Source of the DNA: Candidatus Aphodousia faecipullorum
GTDB lineage: Bacteria > Pseudomonadota > Gammaproteobacteria > Burkholderiales > Burkholderiaceae_F
Length of the DNA: 39,358 bases
NCBI GenBank assembly: GCA_018714205.1
Contig: DVNR01000070.1
Span: forward strand, 1 to 39,358
Direction of reading: 5' to 3'
Shown: piece after piece, positions 25,708-36,500 of the stretch
Position numbering within the stretch: the stretch's first letter is position 1
Layout: every line of letters starts with the position of its first letter
Position numbers and translations under genes: made by a program
The notes under the pieces: model-generated
What the model saw: only the letters and a program-made list of their open reading frames with translations
Databases searched by the model: none
What the model was told of the DNA's origin: nothing

Positions 25708-26985
25708 ATGTCTGATAGTCTTCATCCCGAAGTGCCCGCTGTTGACGAATCCGTCGTCGCAGCGATGAAGGCGCTTTCCGAAAATCCCAAGGTGCAAAAA
25801 GGGTTGCAAATCGCCAAAGAGCAGGCTGCCCGCGCAATGGCCGAGCAGGTCGAGTTGTGCGAAGTAGCGTCTCCGACTTTTCATGAAGAAACACGAGCCA
25901 AGGAAATCGCTCGTCGCATGAAAGAATACGGTTTGACCGACGTCACGATTGACGGCATCGGCAACGTGGTCGGTGTGCGCAAAGGCTCGGGCAACGGTCC
26001 GGTTTTGGTGATTGACGCCCACATGGACACGGTGTTCCCCGAGGGCACCGATGTGACCGTTCGCCGTGAAGGAGATACCTACTATGCACCGGGCATCGGT
26101 GACAACACGAGCGGTTGCCGCGCGCTTTTGCAATTGATCCGTTGCTTTAACGAAGCAGACATCAAAACCGAAGGCGACATTTTGTTTGTCGGAACGGTGG
26201 GCGAAGAAGGTAACGGCGACATCCGCGGCGCGAAGTACATGGTGAAGGGCGATCGTCAGGTTGACGGCTACATCGCCATCGATTCCTTCTCCGAAGGGGT
26301 TGTTGTTAATGGTGGCGTCGGCTGCCATCGTTGGCGTGTCGCCATTGATGGCACGGGTGGTCACAGCTTCGTGAACTTCGGTCAAGTGCCGAGCGCCATT
26401 CACGCCATGTGCCATGCCGGTCACTTGATTGATCATTTGACGCCGCCGGCAGAGCCTTACACAACGTTTAATATCGGGACGATCAAGGGCGGTACGTCTG
26501 TCAACACCATTGCGCCGCATTGCGAAGTCGATATCGATATCCGCAGCATCTCCAATGACGAGCTTTTGAAACTTGAAGCTCAAATTTTTGAAGCGTTGGA
26601 TGCCGGTGTCGCTGAAGAAAACAAGCGTTGGGGCATCACGGATCCTGAAAAGATGGTGAAACTCACCAAGACGCAAATCGGTGATCGTCCTGCCGGCGCT
26701 CGCGGTGGTGACTGCCCGGTGATTCAATGCGCTTTGAGCGCTCAAAAGGTGTTAGGCATTGAATTGACGCAATATGGCCCATCCGCCACCGACGCCAATG
26801 CGCCGATCAGCAAGAATATCCCGGCGGCCTGCTTGGGTTCCGGCGGTATTTCTGAAAAATTTCACACCTTGGACGAATACTTCATCGACAAGGATAGCTA
26901 CAAGGGTCCGCAATTGATCTTCCTGGCTGCCTGTATGTTGGTTGGCGTCGAAGGTCAAAAGGCGATGTTGCCGATTAAAAAATAA
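25708..26985 (+). CDS. M20 family metallopeptidase (PepT/ArgE-like)
   Basis: A 425-residue dinuclear zinc hydrolase. Metal and catalytic motifs: VIDAHMDTVF (D103-H105-D107), APGIGDNTSG (bridging Asp), GTVGEEGNGD (catalytic Glu and ligand), IAIDSFSEG, and a late GSGGISEKFHTLDEY with the final His ligand. A dimerisation domain from about 200 begins GGVGCHRWRVAIDGTGGHSF. Such enzymes are peptidases or N-acyl amino-acid deacylases; substrate is unknown. The start ATG has a strong GAAAGGAG. It faces away from the AbgA-like gene across 223 bases and is followed by a strong terminator. Confidence 0.85.
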   Translation: MSDSLHPEVPAVDESVVAAMKALSENPKVQKGLQIAKEQAARAMAEQVELCEVASPTFHEETRAKEIARRMKEYGLTDVTIDGIGNVVGVRKGSGNGPVLVIDAHMDTVFPEGTDVTVRREGDTYYAPGIGDNTSGCRALLQLIRCFNEADIKTEGDILFVGTVGEEGNGDIRGAKYMVKGDRQVDGYIAIDSFSEGVVVNGGVGCHRWRVAIDGTGGHSFVNFGQVPSAIHAMCHAGHLIDHLTPPAEPYTTFNIGTIKGGTSVNTIAPHCEVDIDIRSISNDELLKLEAQIFEALDAGVAEENKRWGITDPEKMVKLTKTQIGDRPAGARGGDCPVIQCALSAQKVLGIELTQYGPSATDANAPISKNIPAACLGSGGISEKFHTLDEYFIDKDSYKGPQLIFLAACMLVGVEGQKAMLPIKK

Positions 26986-27009
26986 TTGAATTGTCGGTTT
27001 AATTGCTAG

Positions 27010-27039
27010 GGCTGGGTTCTTCAGAATCCGGCCTTTTTT
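27010..27039 (+). terminator. Intrinsic terminator after the M20 peptidase gene
   Basis: GGCTGGGTTCT (27010-27020) pairs with AGAATCCGGCC (27023-27033) with two G-T wobbles, followed by six T (27034-27039). It ends the 25708 gene and insulates the adhesin region. Confidence 0.88.
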
Positions 27040-27581
27040 CTTGTTTGAAAAGCCCTTGGGTTTTATCAAAAGGCATGACCAAAAGACCCTTCAATACCAG
27101 AATAGGTAATAAAAAGCGCTTTTGTGCAAAAAGCCGGGAGGGGTAAGGTATCGATTTTTCTCGAATTTTTTAATGAACTGAGAATAGGGGGCGGGTCACT
27201 TTTTTCAATATCTGAAGTAACTACTTAATTTTTATCTATTTTTAAATTGATTGTGGAAAAATTGTGACAATTTTTATTTTTCAGTGTGATTAGGTAATTG
27301 TAGGGAGGGGCAAGAAAAATTCAATGAAATCAAATGGGTAGTTTCCATAATTCGGCGGAAAGTTTATTGACGAAGTTTTAAAGACTTTGTACGCTGTAGC
27401 CAATGTGTTATCAATACGCTTTGATCGCTGTTTATAACATCAAATGAGGAAAGTCTTCATTGAGGCAAGATTTTCTGATTGAGAGCTCCGAGTCGGTTTT
27501 AAATTGTGAAAGCCACTGGGTTGGGCTCGCTTTTGCATATCCATCGATTCAGCGACAAGGCCATTTTTAAAAGGTGTGTAT
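27040..27581 (+). promoter_or_regulatory. Long AT-rich region upstream of the giant autotransporter
   Basis: About 540 bases without a gene. It is AT-rich with several T- and A-runs, which suggests bending. A perfect 9-1-9 palindrome lies at 27257-27275 (listed separately). A possible -35 TTGACG at 27367-27372 has no good -10 at the right distance. The ribosome site AAGGTG (about 27571-27576) precedes ATG 27582. A length like this leaves room for transcriptional control besides the poly-G tract. Confidence 0.45.
27257..27275. promoter_or_regulatory. Perfect 9-1-9 palindrome, candidate operator
   Basis: AAAAATTGTGACAATTTTT is a perfect palindrome around one central G, about 310 bases before the adhesin start. 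Such symmetry suits a dimeric regulator. It lacks a T-run and G/C-rich stem, so it is a poor terminator, and it is not a clean Crp (TGTGA-N6-TCACA) or Fnr (TTGAT-N4-ATCAA) site. Confidence 0.45.
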
Positions 27582-30500
27582 ATGAATACCATCTATAAAG
27601 TGATTTGGAACGACGCCCTTCAGGTTTTTCAAGCGGTGAATGAAATTACAAAGAGCCATCGCAAGCATACTTCTGTGAGAACTGGGGGGGGGGTATGTAA
27701 GCGAACATTCTGATTCGCATCCGTCTTCACTCAGATTAAAGGCAGTTGCGGCAGCGGTTGCCGGCGCAATTATTCAGTTTTCGGTGCTATTAGCACCCAC
27801 CCCGGTTTGGGCTGAGAATTACTCCATTAATTTCGGCAACGGGGCAATTGACTTAGGTGGCGAACCTACCCAAAGTGAAATCCCAGAAATCCCTAAAGAA
27901 GAAGTCCCGGGTAGTGGTGAGTATTTTGTTTTGAACTCATCAGCGTTCCAAGTTAGTACTGGAAATTTGTCTGCTCAGGATACCAATAATTCTGTTGCTA
28001 ACTTGGGCTACGTTGTTAGCAGTACGCCGCCAGCTTTGGGTGGGATACTAATTCAAGATCAAGAAGGCAAAACGCTTTACGATAGTAAAGATAATACGGA
28101 TCGTTTTAAAGTCAGCGGAGCCGACGGAATCTTCTCCTATAAGTTGATGACATCACTGTCAACTGTGGGTAATAGTTGGGATTTTAAGCTTAATCGAGAA
28201 TTGACACACATCCAATTAACTCAAAAGCAGGGGCTTGGGGTGAAAGTGTTCGGCGGTTCAGCCGACGTAAACTCCAGCGAGTTAGCTGATTTGGATGTTG
28301 CAATCGGAGGCACTGGCAATGTGCATTTTGCCTTCACTGATCAGCAAGCTGTGGGTGGCGATGTTGAGATGGGGTATCTGTACTTAACTACGGATAGCGC
28401 TATTCTTGCCGATAACGTTGAGGGTGAGGATGCCTCAACTTACACTGGAAAAACTTATGTGGGTAATGTTGATGGTAGTGGCAAGGACATCACTGTCGTT
28501 TTTGGGAAAAACAACGCATTTGGCCAGACTTCGAACTTGGAAGTTCACAGGGGCTCCTCTGTTTGGTTTGCAGATAAGGATCAGAATCAAGGGCACACTC
28601 AGACAGTTGGTGGCTTAACTGGTTTTGGTCAATTGAATTTAGGTTCTGCAGCAAAGTTAACTTTGGATCAAGACTCAACGGAGAACGGTTATGCTGATAC
28701 AGATACACACACAGTCAGAATAGCAAACCGCTTTACCGGAAGTGGTGACGCAGTTTTCAATATTGATTTAAGCGATCTGGAGATTGGACAAGAAGATCCG
28801 TCAGTGTATGAAGTTTTCTTCACAGATCTGCAAGCAGATAATGAATTCACAGGATTAATTACGCTAACCGGTGCCGCGCTAACGGCTCATAACGATATCT
28901 ACTCCCAGACAATTGGCGAAGATATTTACACGAATCTCAATAGCATCTTATTGGGGGCCACGTTACAAGTAAGAGAGGGTGGGTCACTTAAGGTTGATAC
29001 CACAGGCGAGGTTAAAAACCTTATTTTCGATCAGCTGAGTCGCATTGAGTTTAGTGGGTTGGGCAATAATGCAGAAAACGGTGCCCTGAGTGTCAATGGT
29101 GATTTGACGTTAAATAGCAACACGGAAATATCCATTAAGGACTTTGATTACGACTTCGTTGAAGAGGCGGAGGGAACAACTCTTATCGTCGCCGATGAGG
29201 GGCTTACAAACCACTTAATAGAAATTGCAGGTGTCCTTAATGATAATGATCATAAGTTTACATTGGACCAAGATACCCTTAATCAGGCGGAGACTTCCGA
29301 GATTAAACAGGGTGACATGACGGTCGCTTATGGTACCTGGGCTTTCGATTCAGATTTACGTTTTAATAAAGCCGAAAAGACTTTCGATTTGGTGTATTCA
29401 TTGACGGATGTCACCATCGTCGATGGTCAAACATTAAGACTAGACGGTGAAAAAGGTGCAACAACCACTCAAGACTTCACCGCGCTCATTACCGATCATA
29501 AAGATGGAGCCGGTAACTTGTTGCTTGCGGCTGGGGAAGGAGCGAGCGGTGACGGAAAGATTATTGAAATTGGTAACGCAGAAACAGAAGAAAGGAATTC
29601 TTATTCAGGAACAACTACCGTTGCAGAAGGGACCACTGCAGTCCTTGTTGAAGATTCCGCTTTTGGTGACACTTCCAAACTCACGGCTTTAGGCGATGTC
29701 ATCCTTAATGAGAATGTTGAACAAACCGTTCATGCGATTGATGGCAGTGGTAACGGAACAATTACTCTTAATCAGGGTGCAGTCCTTACCGTGGATGCCA
29801 CAGAAAGCCAAACAATCAATAACCTCTTTAGCGGAACGGGTAGTTTAGTTGTTGATTTAGATTCTTCAGATAACTCGCTGGTTTTCTCTGATAACCAAGG
29901 CAATTCATTTACTGGTCAATTGACATTAACGAATGGCCTTTTCTCCTTGGATCAAACTGGCAACGCCACGTTAGCATCCAATGTTGGTATTACATTGGGA
30001 GCCGGTTCTGTTTTTGACTTTGGCTCACAGCAAAGCACGATCAAAGATCTCACCGTCAATGCAGACTCCAGCATTAAGTCTTCCGCGTTGGTGATTGGAT
30101 CTAAAGACGTGCCTCACCAGATTGACGGAACTTTAACGCTTAATGGCGATGTGACGTTGACCATGGAAGATATTTCTGTCGCGACGGATTTGGCTCTTAT
30201 CAATTACGACCAGGGACTTGTGGGTCAGAATTTCATCACGGCCGGCAACTTAGCTGGTAAGGGAAGTTTTACGCTTGAAGGATCCGGTGAATTCTCCAAT
30301 TTAAGCCAAGTCACGTTAGATTATCAACAAACTCAGAACGGAGAAGTTTCGACCGTTGCTGAAACGGTTTGGTCTATAGCGGAAGGATTAAACAAGGATG
30401 GAACAGCTTTCCAAGCCGAAGCACAATTAAAAGAAATTCACTTAATTGACGATCTGTTAATTACCGGAACCGGTACGGACAACACCCTTACCGCTCTTTT

Positions 30501-33500
30501 GACGGATTCTACACAAGGTAGTTCTCACAGTATTACGTTCTCCAACGGAACATTTACTGTCGCGAATGAGGGCAACAATTATTCCGGTCAGACAAGTGTC
30601 AATAACGGCGCGAACGTAACGCTTGCCACAAGTAACGCATTTGGTCAAACCTCGACATTGAAGGTCGATGGCACCGTCGTTTTGGATAAGCAAGTTCAAC
30701 AGGCTATTGGAGGCTTAAGCGGAAGCGGAACGATTACACTAAATGACGGATCCGTTTTATCGCTTTCTCAAAATCAAGACCTTACAGTCTCCAATCTTTT
30801 AACAGGTAACGGTACTTTTGACGTTACTTTAGGTGGCGTCGGCAATAAGCTTCTTTTCAGCAATGAAAATGCAACCGCCTTTGGCGGCACCATAAGACTG
30901 ACTTCAGGTTCTGTGACGCTAGAAAGCAATAACGTTACCCAAGAGGTGCTGCAATCAAGCGCATTGGTCTTGAATAACGCAGGCCTCTTGAATGTGAATG
31001 GTTCCAACGGTTCGCGCGCTCTGGGAAGTTTGACGCTCAATGAAGGCAGCTCTTTAGTGTTCTCTTCCATTGAAATGGGAAGTGACGCGGCAGAAACAGC
31101 CCAACTTTCTGTTACCGGTGATGTGACAGCGACTGGCTCGAGCACAATTACTTTGGGCGGCGTTAATCTAAGCGGCACGCTCAATATTTTGACGGCCGAT
31201 GACTTAAATGGTGGATTAAAGCAAGCCTTGGTGACCGCCGGTGGTGCTTTGTCAGGCGAGAATTATCTGAAACTCGTTACAGACGATATTCCAACCAGTC
31301 AAATTCGCAATACGTTAGAAGGTGAAACAGTCGCTTACGGTGTCTGGATCGGCGCGGGGACTGGTGGCAGCGCATTTGACGTGGACGGTAAAACGCTTTA
31401 TGCGACGTTGCGAGTGGATGAAATTCAATTGGCGGCCGCTGATGGAACGGGATTGTTGTTAGCACTTGATGACACAACGAGCAATCGAGAACTTTCCGCT
31501 AAATTGACCAATTATGAAAATGTCGCCGGTGATATCACTTATAGCGGAGCCGGCACTGTGACGGTCACCAACACCGGAAACGATTACACCGGCAGGACCT
31601 ATGTTAAAGAAGGCGCCACAGTCGTTTTGGGTGGTGATAACGTTTTAGGTCAAACCGCGTTACTGCAAGTTACAGGTGAGGGTTCACTAGTTAATCTCAA
31701 CGGTCATCAGAGCATCGGACAACTTGACTTAGGCGTGGCGAATGCTTTGACAGGGAAGGGGTCTCTAACACTTGTTGGGAATGGCAAGCAATCAGAAATC
31801 GTTGGAGCAAACACAGGACTAGAGGCAGACATTGTTCTGAGCAATGATCATACGCTTATTGCTGACGATGCTGCATCCGTCGGTTCCAAAGGTCTTTTGA
31901 CCCTCAATGAGGGCACGCAGTTTACGCTCAGCGGCGCGACGACCGGCACGTTGAGTAAACAGTTGAAGGGCGCAGGCTCGGTCAATATTGTCAACTCCAC
32001 CATAGCGCTTGGCGCAAACAACAGCTCGTTTACCGGGGCTTGGGCTCTTTCCACGCAAAATGCTGGTTCGACAAATGTTTCCGTTGAAGGAACGTCTAGT
32101 GATATCGATAACGCATTAGGTTCCAGTGCAACGGTGCAATTGGGTGAAGGCGCTCAGTTATCACTCTCCTTAGATAGTACAGAAACAACCCTCTCAATTG
32201 ATGAGATTTTGGAGGGTTCTGGTCTTTTGGCTGTAAGCGGCGCTAACACTCAAAGCTTTGGTTTTGAGTCAGCTTGGCAGACTCCCGCCAATTTTGCAGG
32301 CACTCTCTCATTGACCGGTATTGGGATGACCGTGGGCGGTCAAAGTGGTTCTCTGGGTGCGAACAATGCGGCCAATTTGGTGAACGCAGATCTCAAGCTT
32401 AACAATGGTTCGATTCTTACCGTTGTGGGCGGTGTTGTTGATACGTTCGGCACGGTCACGGCAAACGCGGGTGGTTTTAACCTTGGGGTGATGGGCTTTA
32501 GCACACCCAATGCGGACAAACCGGAAGGAACGGTTCAGCTTAATATCGATCAATTGATTGTTAATGGCGCTACCACTATTGATGTTGCTCTGCCTAACAG
32601 TGACCGCGGTGACATCGCAGGCAGCATTGATCAAGGTTCTCTGTTAGGCAATGGTCAAACTCCATTCCAAACATTGATTGCAACGGGATCCTCCATTTCG
32701 GAAGATACGTTAAAGCAGTTGACGCTTGTCGGGAATGATGGCGTCAATCATGTGTCGCAAGGTATCTTTAATGCCGATGCTGAAGTGGCCAAGGGCTACT
32801 ATGACTTTGCGTTGAGTCTGTCAGGAGATAAAACGGATGTCGGCATCCTTTATACATTGACTCAGGTTGACATCCTTAATAACCAAACGCTGACGCTTTC
32901 CGAAAAGGGAACGCTCGCAGCAACACTTACTTCGAGCGGTACCGGGAATCTATTGATTGCCGAGGGCGGCGCAGTCACTTTGACAGAGGAGAACACCTAC
33001 ACAGGCAATACGACTATTGATTCCGGCGCTTCGCTCACAGCCAATAAGGGCTCTCTAGGCAACACGCAACTACTCGATGTCAAGGGTTCGTTTGTCAATG
33101 CCGGCGCAAATACAGTTGATCGATTGAAAGCGACCGAGGATTTAACGCTTAATGCCGCTTTGAATTTAGATCATGCCAATGAGCAAACAGAGAGCACGAT
33201 CAGCGCGGCCTTGCATGGCGCGGGTGATTTAAGTGTCAATCAAGGTGTTTTGTCCATCACGGAAAACGGAAAGACTGATTACACAGGCAACATTCTTTTA
33301 GGTGAGAACGGGGGAACGGACGCTCAATTGAATCTCGCCGGAGCTTCCGGATTGGGTTCCGGAAGCGTGACCTTTAACACAACGGGTTCTGTCTTTTCTC
33401 TGACCGATTCTGAATCGGTGCTGTTTAGTAATGCGTTAAAGGGACAGGGCGTTATCAAGGTTAATCTGGGTTCGGCAGATCATACTTTTGCGTTTGGTTC

Positions 33501-36500
33501 GAATCAGGATGCGTTGGTGGAAGGAACACTACTTTCTCTAACAAACGCGGTCTTTGATTTAACGGCTGATGCAGAAAACTATAACGATGAGGTTGCGCAA
33601 AAACTCGTTGTTGAATTAAACGCTGGTTCAACGCTATCCAATAGCGGCGTGGCTGATAAAACATTAGCTGGCCTAACACTCAACGGTGGCAATGTTGATT
33701 TAGGTGGATTGAATGTCGATGTCGGCCAAATCAATTTAAGTAGCGGCACTTTAACCGTCAATAGCGAGACTACGATTGCGTTGGATTCGACCGCTCAAAC
33801 GACCGAGTCCGGCAATCGTGAACTGACAGCAACCGGCGAATCACTTTTAACCGGTTCCAGCGGCAGTGGCGGACTTTTTGATCTCAATATTTTCGAAGGG
33901 GTGGGAGAACTCATCGGCGCTCTTGGAGATACCAACAGCGAGGGTGATCGACAAGTTACCCAACTTACGACAGGAGAGGACTTCGGTCAAACGATTGAAA
34001 GTTTGTACCAAGATGCTGATGGTGACGGAACAATCGCCACAAACGAGCATGTCGCCAATATGACGCGCGCGGATGGCAAGTTCTACTATGACGACGAAGG
34101 TGATTCTGTTTATCTGCAATACACCTTTAAGGAAATTAAACTGCTTTGGACCCTAGAAAACCAAGGCCTGACAGTCAATAACACGAGTTCGGATGGATCG
34201 CATCTGTCAGCTACCCTAACAGGGGTTGGCAATATCCTTTTGGGCGGACCGATAACCGTGAGCGGACGGGGTAACGATTACACGGGACGCACGTACATTA
34301 TTGATGACGCCAATATCACGTTGGCGACCAATAATGCATTGGGCAAAACTTCAATGCTTGAAGTCGGTGAGGGTGCCTCCGTAACGTTAAATGATAAATT
34401 AACGCAGACGGTCGGCGGACTGGCGGGCAGTGGTGCACTAGCGTTAGGTAGTGGATCAGCCTTTACGATTGACAATTCGTGGGGCGCTCAAAGTCAAATT
34501 GCAATCGGCAACACCATTCAAGGCACAACCGGTGCGACGGGTATTAATTTCACAATTGACGGTGCTTATGGTGACAACGATGCCAACAAGGCCGATTTGA
34601 TCTTCACGGAGCAAAGTGACTTCAATGGAATCGCGCTCACGTTAAGCAATATCAATTTTGCAATCAATGGAGTGGGTGATCTTAACTACTTAACCACTTC
34701 TTCGGCAGATGATTTGGTTATTGGCAGTGGGGCAACCACCACAATCGCCGCGCTTGAGTCAGGTTCATATAAATTCAATGAACTCTCCTTTGCCGGTAAC
34801 GGCGGCCTTAATGTAACAGGGGTGACGTTATCTTCAGAAGGGACCGACGCGGTTATCCATACTGGTGTCTTGGATTTGAACGATACGGGGACTTTATCCG
34901 TATCGGCTAATATCGCTGATGGTTTTGACATTTTGGTCAACGATAGTGACACATATACCTCAACGTTGATTGCTTATGACCAACTGAGCGGTAATCGGGA
35001 TAATCTTCAAACTTCGCCGAATCTGGGTGAATCGGCCATTAATCAAGGTAATAAAGTCGTAGCCTATGTGGGTTGGGACGGCAAGATTGAATGGACTCCA
35101 GAGACCGATGGATCCGGTACGGTGGGCATGAGCTACTCTGTGGCGAATGTGCAGCTTGCGGCTGATAACGATGTTGGTCTTGTTCTGTCGACAGAGAAAA
35201 CGGGAGACGCGGAAGAGTCAACCTTGACAGCTCTCGTGACCGACTATGAAGAAGATGGCAACGTTGTCCACGGTGATATCACTTTCGCTGGTGGCAACAT
35301 CACAATTGGCGGCGAAGAAGCCAATACTTACCACGGTAACACCTATGTGAAAAATGGGACTGTAACCTTGGCGAAGGACGCCGGGTTCGGTGAGACAGCC
35401 TTGTTGCAAATCGCTGACGGCGCCAAGGTTGACTTGGGTAGTTATGACCAAACTGTAGGATCTTTAGTGGCGGTTGGCACGGATGCGCTATCCGGCACCG
35501 GCACGTTAACGTTGGGAACAGCAGGTTCTCAGACATCCAAGATTGAAGGTACAAATCAGTTCACCGGGACAGTTGTACTCAATACTGGCCATGTGTTAAC
35601 TCTCAATGATGGCGCTGGACTCGGTTCGGGTGCCACTCTGGAATTCAGCGATGGGACGGGTAAGCTCGTTTTGTCCGGCGCGCAAGAAGATGCTTTCGAA
35701 ACCAAGCTGTCAGGCGCCGGCACAGTCACCTTGTTGGGTAGCACGGATATCACCTTAGCTGGAAACAATTCGGGATTCACGGGGACTTGGATTTTGAACG
35801 AGTCCACTGCGAAGGTTAATGGGACAACAAGCCTGACAGTTGATGACATTTTAGGCGACAACGCAACGATTACGTTGGCTGATAAGGAAGATGCGCTTAG
35901 CTTGTCGCAAGCCGGTATTAGTCAATGGACCATTGATGATGCGTTTACCGGTCAAGGTCAGTTGACACTAACCGGTGACGCCGGTCAAAGTTTTGGCTTT
36001 AGTCGTGAGTGGACAGGCACGGGTGCGTTCGAAGGGACATTAAGTGTTAATAATTTAACAATGACCGTGGGTGGCAGCGCTGGTACTGAAGGCGCCTACA
36101 ATGCCGCGAACTTGGCCTCGGCCAACTTCAATTTGAACAACGGTTCAACATTGATTGTCGCTACACAAGATACGGTTGTTGATACGTTCAATACCCTGAC
36201 TGTCGATGGCGGCACGATTCAATTTAATGGCAAATTTGGTCTGGGAGCTAGTTCGAGTCAACTCGGACAATTGCAAGTCGGCGCGTTAAACGGCAGCGGC
36301 AATATTTCGCTTGCGTTGCCAGAGTCGGATCATAGTGTTGTTCAAACAATCGCACAAAATGAATTGTTGAGTATTGACGGTGTGTCCCTCTTCCAAGCGT
36401 TAATCACAGCTAACGAAGGTCAAGAGGTTTCCGTGGACGGTTGGACCTTAAATGGCGACGCAGTAACTACCCTGAGTGGTTTGCGTCAAGACGTCATGGA

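Noticed and set aside
25687..26745. A 352-codon open frame on the minus strand
   Set aside because: It lies wholly antisense to the M20 peptidase, whose metal-binding motifs are intact. The translation is His/Arg-rich with no recognisable family, typical of the mirror of a GC-biased gene.
28406..29692. Short plus-strand ORFs at 28406 and 29447
   Set aside because: They are out of frame with the 11.6-kb passenger frame, which is continuous and carries the repeat motifs.
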